Position numbers and translations under genes: made by a program
The notes under the pieces: generated by a model
What the model saw: only the letters and a program-made list of their open reading frames with translations
Told to the model about the DNA's origin: nothing
The model's database searches: none
Assembly: GCA_964562425.1 (NCBI GenBank)
Contig: CAZLTJ010000012.1
Location: 1 to 35,840 of the forward strand
Source: JAUWMV01 sp964562425
GTDB taxonomy: Bacteria > UBP14 > UBA6098 > B30-G16
DNA length: 35,840 bases
Direction: 5' to 3'
In this document: positions 13,746-21,769 of the stretch, in pieces
Layout of the letters: the number at the start of each line of letters is the position of its first letter
Numbering within the stretch: position 1 is the first letter of the stretch

Positions 13746-14456
13746 TTATTTCGGTTTTCGTGCAAGCACTTCATGTCTTCGTCGCAGAAGCGGACAAATA
13801 GACTTGAAAATACGCTCGAAAATATTGAGAATCGGCGTATGAGAAGCACTATATCCGACCTTTTCTATTTCGAATCCAACTTCATGAAGTGTTTTCTTTA
13901 AATATGGCATTGTCTTGTAGTCCACATGTGCTGGATCTCGTTTGAATATAATATTCCGTCGTTTAAAGATTTCGATAATGTGTCCTGGGTTTGGTGTCCA
14001 GATTATGAATTTTCCACCAGGAGTCAGAATTCGAAGGGCTTCCTTTATTGTATCCATATAAATATCTGGATATAAATGCTCAAACAGATCGGCACAAATT
14101 ATTGTGTCGATGCTATTCTCGGGTAAGTTGGTGTTTCGTGCATCAGCGGCAACAAACTCGATATCTTTTATATTTCGCTCTTCGGCAATTCTTTTGCAGA
14201 ATTCTATGCTCTTTTCAGCTATATCTAATCCAATAACTTTTTTAACTTTCCCGGATAGAGCAAACGGAAATGTTCCCCAGCCCGTTCCTATGTCCAAAAC
14301 AACTTCATCCGGTCTTGGATTGTAGATTGAAAACACTGTAGATATTCTATACTTTTGAAAGCGACTATTAAGGTTGGCAAAAACATCAACATTCCGTGAG
14401 AAGTAATCGGTTTCTTCATAAAAATCTTTTTCGAAATATTTGCGATCTTTATTCAT
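13746..14456 (-). CDS. SAM-dependent methyltransferase (class I, Methyltransf_11-like)
   Basis: Class I methyltransferase of 236 residues. The SAM-binding motif I is VVLDIGTGWGTFPFAL (about residues 51-66), motif II is VIGLDIAEKSIEFCK, then FVAADARNTNLP (motif III) and IICADLFEHLYPD (motif IV). The C-terminal part (HVDYKTMPYLKKTLHEVGFE) is the substrate side of such enzymes, often glycan, lipid or quinone modifying. There is no clear ribosome site at ATG 14456. A radical SAM gene lies 136 bp upstream on the same strand, which might indicate a shared pathway, but the gap is too long to assume one operon. The substrate is unknown. Confidence 0.85.
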   Translation of the reverse strand: MNKDRKYFEKDFYEETDYFSRNVDVFANLNSRFQKYRISTVFSIYNPRPDEVVLDIGTGWGTFPFALSGKVKKVIGLDIAEKSIEFCKRIAEERNIKDIEFVAADARNTNLPENSIDTIICADLFEHLYPDIYMDTIKEALRILTPGGKFIIWTPNPGHIIEIFKRRNIIFKRDPAHVDYKTMPYLKKTLHEVGFEIEKVGYSASHTPILNIFERIFKSICPLLRRRHEVLARKPK

Positions 14457-14592
14457 AGAGCTAAGAAAATATAAATTATAAAATTGTCAAATAAATCATA
14501 AGCTACATATAATCCAGTGATGATCTTATAAAGTATTGAGGAAAACAATAATTAATCACACCATTTTTAATTTACACAACATATTTTTTGAG

Positions 14593-15714
14593 TTATTTAA
14601 GTATTTTTTTTGCTGTTTTTAATCCTTTTATTATAAGTGAGAATAGCGAAGGATCGAACATACAACCCGAAAGGCATACGAATTGACATTTTAACATTTT
14701 TTTCCGAGCAGCGATCATTTTCTCGGAATTCCATAATTCTGTTATCGATTGGTGCTTCAGATTTCCAATATATCCATAAATGCAAAATCCTACATCTCCA
14801 TTAGATCTAATCCAGAGATTTCTGAAACCCAATGTGCAGGTTTGCGGTTTATCAAAAAGATTGAAAGTGAAATAACGTTTTGTAGCTTTCAGATGTTCTT
14901 CATCGTTGAGAAGTGTTCCCGGGTATTTCTTTTCTATCGACATTATTTCATCTATAACTTCTTCAAAAAGTCTAAATCTTTCAGGTGGTATCCACTGGGG
15001 AAATTTTTGGTGTGCGACATTTGCATCCTTATGTTTTGTTAGAAATTCATATGCACAAGGATCGAATGGTTGCAGGAATACTACGTAACCTTTTTTTGCC
15101 ATAAACTCTACAAGTTCAGGAAGACCCTCAAGATTCTCATCCGAGATGACAGTATTGATTTTTAAGTTTATGTTTTTTGGTTTAACTTTTTCGAAAATTC
15201 TTATGGTCTTAATAACGCCATTTTCCCAACATCCTTTTCTTCCCCGAACTTTATCGTGAATCTCACCTATGCCATCTGCAGAAAGCGATATGTGTCCTAT
15301 CCCAATCGAGTCAAATCTTCTCAAGATGTCTTCGGTCATTAGCAAACCATTGGTGCCGAAGTGAATGTACATGTGTCTTTTGCCAGCTGCTTCCAGTATT
15401 GCAAAAAGCCTTTCCGGATCGATTATTGGTTCTCCGCCTGAAATGCCCAGGTTTGGTACGCCCATATCTGCAAGTTCTTCGACGATTTCTATCATTCTTT
15501 CAGTGGAAATCCATGACTGTCTTTCAATTTTCATTGGCATTGCAGGTACGTTACACATGGAACATCGAAGATTGCATGCTGTGTGTTGAATCCAATAAAC
15601 AACCTGTGGCGGTCTTCGGGCTATACCGTCTTTAATTCCTTTTTTAAGCATAATTCTACTTGTAATTTTTTCTATACCAATTCTTGATAGACTTCTTAGC
15701 TTGGTAATATTCAT
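14593..15714 (-). CDS. Radical SAM protein with SPASM-like C-terminal cysteine region
   Basis: Radical SAM enzyme of 373 residues. The cluster motif CNLRCSMC gives C47, C51 and C54. SGGEP at 92-96 binds the SAM amino group, and GIGHISLSADG follows in the barrel. The C-terminal 80 residues contain a second set of cysteines: one before LGFRNLWIRSNGDVGFC, one in it, and then KCQFVCLSGC. This is the arrangement of SPASM or twitch auxiliary clusters in peptide-, glycan- or tRNA-modifying enzymes. AAGAGGAAATAA stands before ATG 15714. No precursor-peptide gene is evident next to it, so a RiPP role is not supported; MoaA-like and cell-envelope maturases are alternatives. Confidence 0.85.
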   Translation of the reverse strand: MNITKLRSLSRIGIEKITSRIMLKKGIKDGIARRPPQVVYWIQHTACNLRCSMCNVPAMPMKIERQSWISTERMIEIVEELADMGVPNLGISGGEPIIDPERLFAILEAAGKRHMYIHFGTNGLLMTEDILRRFDSIGIGHISLSADGIGEIHDKVRGRKGCWENGVIKTIRIFEKVKPKNINLKINTVISDENLEGLPELVEFMAKKGYVVFLQPFDPCAYEFLTKHKDANVAHQKFPQWIPPERFRLFEEVIDEIMSIEKKYPGTLLNDEEHLKATKRYFTFNLFDKPQTCTLGFRNLWIRSNGDVGFCIYGYIGNLKHQSITELWNSEKMIAARKKMLKCQFVCLSGCMFDPSLFSLIIKGLKTAKKILK

Positions 15715-15947
15715 TTATTTCCTCTTGAAATTTTGCGTTCCAGAAAATAATAGTTAATAGTCTAATGTATAAACTATAATTCTACTCTAAAATAATCAAT
15801 TCAGCAATTTATGATAATCAAATGATATTAAAAGAATTCGAACGATCTATGCTTAATTTGAAACTTAAACTTGAAATCCTTTAATTAATTAGTTATTAAT
15901 GTATGTGGAGTATTTAAGAAAATTCTACAAATTGCACTTATTTTAGA

Positions 15948-16217
15948 ATGGGGATAATTTTGGGCTTATTGCATATAATTTCAGTAATAATGAAATTAGC
16001 AATTGTTTTAACCGGTTTTAAAATTGCTACAAAAAAGAATAAAAAATACGGTTGGGGCATTGTGTTGACATTTGCAATATATGTTCTTTATGATGTTTCA
16101 AATTTTCTCAATCTAAAGATATATCAAGACCTACGTTACATTATATTTTTTGTAGCTACGTTTTCAATTCTATGGGCTGTTTGGCAGATATACAAAGATG
16201 TAAAAACTGAAGAATAA
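15948..16217 (+). CDS. Small integral membrane protein, unknown function
   Basis: An 89-residue open frame with three likely membrane helices (about residues 2-24, 36-52, 62-80) separated by a basic loop (ATKKNKKYG) and ending in a charged tail (KDVKTEE). There is no obvious ribosome site at ATG 15948, so the start is uncertain. The charge distribution supports a real membrane protein. Flanking intergenic stretches (15715-15947 and 16218-16457) are AT-rich and show nothing else. No family is recognised. Confidence 0.55.
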   Translation: MGIILGLLHIISVIMKLAIVLTGFKIATKKNKKYGWGIVLTFAIYVLYDVSNFLNLKIYQDLRYIIFFVATFSILWAVWQIYKDVKTEE

Positions 16218-16457
16218 ATAACTTTTTGCACCTTCCTATATAGAGATATTTTTTAAAGAATTCATCCTATTCACATGTAATTTAATTAATAGTCAATTCA
16301 CCTTAGATCAGGAGTAATGAGTTATTGATGGAATTCTGCAGTGCCTTTTAATAATGCAATTATTACATTTTAGGCAATTGTCTATTTCTGGAAATCTATA
16401 TTTAGATGGATATTACAAGTATTTTAATTAATTTCTAATGTATAAGGAGGATTTTAT

Positions 16458-18098
16458 ATGCGAGTTTGTTCGATCGAACAAATGCGTCGACTCGATGGTC
16501 TTACAATAAAAAAATACGGTATCCCGAGTGAGTTATTAATGGAAAGAGCTGGGAGATGGGTTTCAGTTATTGCAGAAAAAAAGCTTGAGAATAAGAAAAG
16601 TTGTAAGGTTCTGATTCTTGTCGGAAGAGGTAATAATGGCGGTGACGGATGGGTCGCTGCTCGATATCTTATAAAAATGGGATATAGAGTTGAGGTTATA
16701 TCATCTGTCGAACCTAAAAAACTCACTGGAGATGCAGCATTAAACTTCGAGAGAGCTGATCAGGAGAACGTTCAGTGGAAAATCTATAATGGCAATATTC
16801 CCAAGAGCGATTTAATTATTGATGCACTTTTAGGAACAGGAATTAAGGGAGTTCCAAGAGGAGCAATTGCTGAAATAATCGATCTTATTAATTTTCGGAA
16901 AACGCAAGGCACACAGGTTATAGCGATAGATATACCGTCAGGTGTCAACGGTGATAACGGTAAAGCTCCCGGTTCTGCAGTTAAAGCTGATTCGACTGTT
17001 ACTTTCGGCCTCCCAAAACTTGGACAGTTTATTCATCCGGGAAGAGAGTTTACTGGTGAAATTTACATCGGCGATATAGGATTGTCAAAAAAGGCAATTG
17101 AAGAAACAAATGAAAATTACGTTTTTTCAACTTTAACCGAATTGCACAAGCTTCTTCCGCATCGACCCCCAGATGGTCATAAGGGTACATTCGGAGAAAA
17201 TTTGTTAATCGGTGGTTCTGCTGGAATGACAGGTGCAGTGATACTTGCATCGATTTCAACGCTTCGGTCTGGGTTGGGATTGTGTTACGCTGCAGTTCCA
17301 AGATCGTTGGTGGATGTTGTGGATTGCTCTTCTATCGAAACTGTTGTAGTGCCAATGCCAGAGGTTAGGAAGCGTAGATGCCATACGCTCAGAGCATTAG
17401 GTGAGCTTCACAAACTTGTAAAAAAAGTTGATTCAGTCTCCATTGGTCCTGGCTTAGGAAGGCATTATGAAACCAAGGAGATGGTTAGACGATTGTTAAT
17501 TCGAATGCAAAAGCCTGTTGTTATCGATGCTGATGCGCTAAATGCTCTCGCAGGAACGCTCGATGATACTATTCCAAAAATTACTGCACCCTCTGTTATG
17601 ACACCCCATATAGGCGAACTTTCAAGGCTTTTGGGAATTGAAATGTCGGAAATATTGAAATTAAGGGTTGAGAAGGCTTCAGAATGGGCAAAATTGCTTT
17701 ATACAACCCTACTTATCAAAGGTAATCCAACAATCATTGCTGACGGTGAGAATCCAGTTTGGTTCAATACAAGCGGCAATCACGGAATGGCAACTGCAGG
17801 TAGCGGGGACGTTTTGACTGGGCTTATTGGTGGTTTTCTTGCCCAGGGGTTAACACCTATGAATGCTGCAATACTTGGTGCATACATTCATGGTCTGGCT
17901 GGTGATATTGCAGCTAAACGATTTGGATGTAGATCGCTTATCGCAGGAGATATAGTTATAACGATACCTGAAGCGATTACTACTTTAGGTAATGCTCCTT
18001 TTATTATCGAGCAGAACTCCGAGAAAATAGGATTTAAATACTTAGAGACCTATCGAGGGTCTAATATTTTTAGCTTATCTCTTTTGGGAAGCGAATGA
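16458..18098 (+). CDS. nnr: Bifunctional NAD(P)H-hydrate epimerase / ADP-dependent NAD(P)H-hydrate dehydratase
   Basis: Repairs damaged NAD(P)HX: the N-terminal YjeF_N domain epimerises it and the C-terminal carbohydrate-kinase-like domain dehydrates it. The 546-residue product has the fused order. The epimerase loop GRGNNGGDGWVAARYL is at about 56-71 and IDIPSGVNGDNG at 157-168. The kinase-like domain begins near 243 with GTFGENLLIGGSAGMTGA and has MTPHIGELSRLLG (381-393) and the nucleotide/catalytic motif TAGSGDVLTG (446-455). TAAGGAGGA precedes ATG 16458. The gene stands 76 bp before mutS on the same strand. The call is secure. Confidence 0.95.
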   Translation: MRVCSIEQMRRLDGLTIKKYGIPSELLMERAGRWVSVIAEKKLENKKSCKVLILVGRGNNGGDGWVAARYLIKMGYRVEVISSVEPKKLTGDAALNFERADQENVQWKIYNGNIPKSDLIIDALLGTGIKGVPRGAIAEIIDLINFRKTQGTQVIAIDIPSGVNGDNGKAPGSAVKADSTVTFGLPKLGQFIHPGREFTGEIYIGDIGLSKKAIEETNENYVFSTLTELHKLLPHRPPDGHKGTFGENLLIGGSAGMTGAVILASISTLRSGLGLCYAAVPRSLVDVVDCSSIETVVVPMPEVRKRRCHTLRALGELHKLVKKVDSVSIGPGLGRHYETKEMVRRLLIRMQKPVVIDADALNALAGTLDDTIPKITAPSVMTPHIGELSRLLGIEMSEILKLRVEKASEWAKLLYTTLLIKGNPTIIADGENPVWFNTSGNHGMATAGSGDVLTGLIGGFLAQGLTPMNAAILGAYIHGLAGDIAAKRFGCRSLIAGDIVITIPEAITTLGNAPFIIEQNSEKIGFKYLETYRGSNIFSLSLLGSE

Positions 18099-18174
18099 GT
18101 TCTGATTACATATTAATTCTACTAAGAATAATTATTTGAATTTGCACTCTTGACAAATATTATATAATTATACT

Positions 18175-20784
18175 ATGACTGGTAAATCCAAAAAGATCAC
18201 ATTAATGGACCAATTCTATTCCATTAAAAAGCAGTATCCGGATACACTTCTGCTTTTCCGAGTGGGAGATTTTTTTGAGCTTTTTGAGGAGGATGCCAGA
18301 ATAGCCTCGAAAGAACTTGGAATTGCGCTAACCTCGAGAAATCATGGGTTGGAGGCTAAAACACCATTAGCTGGTGTACCACATCATTCGCTTGAAAAAT
18401 ATCTATCCCAACTGTTAAAAAAAGGTTTCAAGGTTGCGATTTGCGAACAAATCGAGGACCCTAAATTGGCTAAAGGGCTTGTCAAACGGGATGTTATTGA
18501 GGTTATGACGCCCGGTACGATCACAGTAGCTTCGGGCGCTGAAGATGGAAAGAACCAATATCTCCTTGGTTTATTCTCTGTAAAGGGAAGCTATTTTATG
18601 TGTGCAGTAGATGTTCTTTCTGGGGAGTTTTTTACCGTAATTGCAGATGAAAAACGATTTCTAGATGAACTCGCTGTACTTGAACCGAGCGAATTTTTAG
18701 TACCGGACGATATAAGCGAATCGATTTTCAAATTGTTAAAGTATCGGTTTCCCAATATTAGAATATCGCTTTTCGAACCTTGGAATTTCGAATTCGAACA
18801 TGCAAAACGAGTATTGAAAGATCATTTCGGAACATCGACACTTGAGGGTTTCGGCGACTTAACTCGTGGGGAAATATGCATTGCGGGAGGCGTGCTTGCA
18901 TATCTAAACAGTTTAAAGAAAGGCAAATTAAGTCATATAAAAGCCTTAAAGCAAGAGCATAGTGGGCATTTAATGCACCTTGATGAGAGCACTATTAGAA
19001 ATCTTGAATTGATAGCATCGATGTCTGATGGGAAAAAATATGGCACCCTTTTATGGTTTCTTGATGAGACAAAAACACCAATGGGTGCACGCTTACTCCG
19101 AAGAATGATACTTTCACCACTTACAGATGAAAAGCTAATTATGGGTCGACTTTCAGCTGTTGATTCCCTTATTCAATCTGGCAAGTTGTTGGGTATACTA
19201 CAAGAATATTTAGCAAAACTTTGTGATCTCGAGAGAATTGCTGGCAGAATTGGTAATATGAAAGCTAACCCAAGAGATCTAGCTGCAGTAGAAAAAAGTC
19301 TTAGGATAATTGAAAAAATAAGAGAACTCGAAATTTTTACTTCAGAATTATTACAGAAATTGCTAAAAAACTTGGAGCCGCTGCCGGAAATAAGAAAGCG
19401 AATTAAGGAGACTATTGTTGATAATCCACCTCCAATCATTACTAATGGTGGGATTATTCGTCCCGGGGTCATTGAAGAACTGGATGAACTAAGAGAACTT
19501 AGGGTGAATTCAAGATCTGTCCTCATGGATATGGAGGTTAATTTAAGGAATAGAACGTGCCTTGATAAATTGAAGATTAAATTTAATAAGGTTTTCGGAT
19601 ATTTCATCGAGATACCTCGTATGCAGGCTAAAAAAGCACCACCCGATTTCATTAGGAAGCAAACACTTGTGAACGCTGAGCGTTTTATTACACCGGAACT
19701 GAAGGAACTTGAGAGCAAAATTCTCGCTGCAGAAGAGCGAATAAATTATATTGAGAGAGAATTTTACCTAAGTGTTCTTACTGAAATTTCAATTTACGCT
19801 AGCAAAATAAGCGATGTAGCAAGAGCTGCTGCGTGGTTGGATGTCCTGTCAAATTTCGCTAATATAGCACAGCGAAAAAAGCTCACGAAACCTGAAATTG
19901 TCAATCATGGCACATTAGAGATAAAAAGTGGTTGGCATCCAGTTCTATGGGAAATTTTGGGTAAATCTTTGTTTGTGCCAAATGATCTTAATTTTGATAA
20001 TGAAACACAAATAATTGTATTAACTGGTCCCAATATGGCTGGTAAATCAACTTATTTACGTCAGAATGGGCTTATTATGTTAATGGCTCAGATTGGTTCG
20101 TTCGTTCCTGCTGATTATGCCAAAATAACCCCTGTGGACAGGATTTTCACTCGTGTTGGGGCAGTGGATTACATTGCGAAAGGTCAATCTACTTTTCTAG
20201 TTGAAATGCTCGAAACTGCTAATATTCTGCACAATGCCACCGACAACTCTTTGGTTCTTCTTGACGAAATAGGCCGTGGTACAAGCACATATGATGGACT
20301 TTCGATTGCATGGGCGGTTGTAGAGTACATACATACCTTGGTCGGGCACAAACCCAAAACTATTTTTGCTACACACTATCATGAGCTAACTGAGGTAGCA
20401 AATTACCTTTCAAGAGTTAAGAATTTCCAAATATCGGTTAGAGAAAAAAACGAAAAGATAGTTTTCCTTCACAAAATAGTTTCTGGTGGCTGCGATGATT
20501 CATACGGAATTCATGTTGCTCAGTTGGCAGGTGTTCCTGAGGAAGTAATCCAGCGTTCGAAGGAAATCCTTGACTTTCTGGAAGCTGGAGAAACCCCGGG
20601 TCGATCTTTAAAAAAAATCGATGGCAAAAAGCCTAGGATAGAAAAGCACTCCGGTTATCAAATCTCGCTTTTCGATCCGGAATTTCATCCGCTTGTGGTT
20701 GCTTTAAAGGAACTAGATGTTAATAATTTAACCCCTCTTCAAGCATTGGAATTAATCTCTAAATGGATGGAAAATTGGGAATAG
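18175..20784 (+). CDS. mutS: DNA mismatch repair protein MutS
   Basis: Recognises mismatches and small loops and starts repair with MutL. The 869-residue protein shows the mismatch-reading wedge GDFFELF (F33, E35), connector and lever domains, the ATPase with Walker A TGPNMAGKST (617-626), Walker B LVLLDEIGRGTSTYDG (693-708), and FATHYHE. It has the short C-terminal tail SLFDPEFHP to the dimerisation helix. ATG 18175 places GDFFELF at the normal distance from the start, although no ribosome site is visible. A TTGACA/TACTAT pair overlaps this ATG, so if that promoter is real the message would begin at the in-frame ATG 18205. Length is usual for MutS1. Confidence 0.96.
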   Translation: MTGKSKKITLMDQFYSIKKQYPDTLLLFRVGDFFELFEEDARIASKELGIALTSRNHGLEAKTPLAGVPHHSLEKYLSQLLKKGFKVAICEQIEDPKLAKGLVKRDVIEVMTPGTITVASGAEDGKNQYLLGLFSVKGSYFMCAVDVLSGEFFTVIADEKRFLDELAVLEPSEFLVPDDISESIFKLLKYRFPNIRISLFEPWNFEFEHAKRVLKDHFGTSTLEGFGDLTRGEICIAGGVLAYLNSLKKGKLSHIKALKQEHSGHLMHLDESTIRNLELIASMSDGKKYGTLLWFLDETKTPMGARLLRRMILSPLTDEKLIMGRLSAVDSLIQSGKLLGILQEYLAKLCDLERIAGRIGNMKANPRDLAAVEKSLRIIEKIRELEIFTSELLQKLLKNLEPLPEIRKRIKETIVDNPPPIITNGGIIRPGVIEELDELRELRVNSRSVLMDMEVNLRNRTCLDKLKIKFNKVFGYFIEIPRMQAKKAPPDFIRKQTLVNAERFITPELKELESKILAAEERINYIEREFYLSVLTEISIYASKISDVARAAAWLDVLSNFANIAQRKKLTKPEIVNHGTLEIKSGWHPVLWEILGKSLFVPNDLNFDNETQIIVLTGPNMAGKSTYLRQNGLIMLMAQIGSFVPADYAKITPVDRIFTRVGAVDYIAKGQSTFLVEMLETANILHNATDNSLVLLDEIGRGTSTYDGLSIAWAVVEYIHTLVGHKPKTIFATHYHELTEVANYLSRVKNFQISVREKNEKIVFLHKIVSGGCDDSYGIHVAQLAGVPEEVIQRSKEILDFLEAGETPGRSLKKIDGKKPRIEKHSGYQISLFDPEFHPLVVALKELDVNNLTPLQALELISKWMENWE

Positions 20785-20882
20785 TTTTAATTACTGATAT
20801 ATTTTTTTCCATTTTTTCACTTGATAAGATTAAAATTCTCAGTTTTTTTGAGTTTTATATACATAATTGATGCTTGCCACTC

Positions 20883-20910
20883 TTGACAAATCCAGTATAA
20901 ACGCTATTTT
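20883..20910 (+). promoter_or_regulatory. Promoter for the M50-subtilase-LemA gene run
   Basis: TTGACA at 20883-20888, a 16-bp spacer and TATTTT at 20905-20910, followed by the TAGGAGG ribosome site of the M50 protease gene at about 20915-20921. A similar CACTCTTGACAAA box lies before mutS (from 18146). The leader would be very short. Confidence 0.5.
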
Positions 20911-20927
20911 CTCATAGGAGGTTATTG

Positions 20928-21539
20928 ATGGATGGATTATTAAATTTATTACTATGGGTGCCAGGACTTCTTCTGGCTCTCACATTTCATGAGTTCTCGC
21001 ATGGTATGGTCGCGTATAAACTGGGCGATCCAACTCCAGAGAGAGCAGGGAGATTAACGCTTAATCCTTTGGCTCATTTGGACGTTATGGGTACAATAGC
21101 TTTATTTCTGTTCCATTTCGGATGGGCAAAACCTGTACCAATAAATCCGCATTTCCTCCGAAACCCAAAGCGAGACATGGTATTTATAGCTATAGCAGGT
21201 CCTGCAGCTAATTTTATTCTCGCAATTATTGCAGGAATTATTGTTAAAATATTATCAACAATTGGGCAGTCCGGAACTATCCTGTGGTATATGATGGTTT
21301 ACACAATGGATATTAATGTTATACTTATGACTTTCAATTTAATTCCAATTCCTCCATTGGATGGCTCAAAAATTCTATTCGGCTTGACAAACATAAATCC
21401 TCGAACGATATATAACCTTGAAAGAATGGGTCCAATGATCCTTCTGAGCATTATTATTCTTGGCTCTATGAGCGGATTTAATATTCTCTTTATTTTTATC
21501 AGTCCTGCAATGATGATTTTTCACCAAATTTTCATTTAA
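20928..21539 (+). CDS. Site-2 protease-like M50 family membrane metalloprotease
   Basis: Intramembrane zinc protease homologue, 203 residues. The zinc site HEFSH gives H21, E22 and H25 in the first membrane helix (LTFHEFSHGMVAYKLGD), and the third ligand is in FNLIPIPPLDGSKILFG. There is no PDZ domain, so this is the short, stand-alone type often annotated as a site-2 protease family protein. TAGGAGG is 6 bp before ATG 20928; the TTG one codon upstream is less likely. It is the first of a tightly packed run of six genes to 25454. The substrate is unknown. Confidence 0.9.
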   Translation: MDGLLNLLLWVPGLLLALTFHEFSHGMVAYKLGDPTPERAGRLTLNPLAHLDVMGTIALFLFHFGWAKPVPINPHFLRNPKRDMVFIAIAGPAANFILAIIAGIIVKILSTIGQSGTILWYMMVYTMDINVILMTFNLIPIPPLDGSKILFGLTNINPRTIYNLERMGPMILLSIIILGSMSGFNILFIFISPAMMIFHQIFI

Positions 21540-21547
21540 TCAGTAAA

Positions 21548-21739
21548 ATGGTAAGAATTTTAAGGAAAAGAAAATTCATTCTCAAAAGTGGGAAAGACGA
21601 AGAACAGAATAAATATATAAAGATCGGTCGAATCGATCGTTCAAGATATCCTAAGCAATGGTTCTGGATATTGTTGGCGTTGGTTGGGGCTACATTGTTG
21701 TTTCTTGTATCGAAATTATTTTTCAAGTTGGTTAGATGA
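21548..21739 (+). CDS. Small single-pass membrane protein, unknown function
   Basis: A 63-residue open frame between the M50 and subtilase genes on the same strand (8 bp and 30 bp gaps). The N-terminal half is strongly basic and hydrophilic; the C-terminal end is one membrane helix (WFWILLALVGATLLFLV). The ribosome site is weak. Basic N-terminus with C-terminal helix suggests a cytoplasm-facing tail-anchored type, but the function is unknown. Confidence 0.55.
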   Translation: MVRILRKRKFILKSGKDEEQNKYIKIGRIDRSRYPKQWFWILLALVGATLLFLVSKLFFKLVR

Positions 21740-21769
21740 TTTTCAAGCAAATAACAGGAAGGAATTTAG

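Noticed and set aside
14593..15714. RiPP maturase linked to the PqqD-like pseudogene
   Set aside because: They are about 12 kb apart in different transcription units, and no precursor peptide is seen at either; no evidence connects them.
19173..19718. 181-codon minus-strand open frame inside mutS
   Set aside because: It lies wholly within conserved mutS codons, has low-complexity Ser/Leu composition and no ribosome site; a shadow of the real gene.
20832..20857. Terminator after mutS
   Set aside because: AAAATTCTCA and TGAGTTTT pair only with a bulge and give a short AT stem; not strong enough to list.
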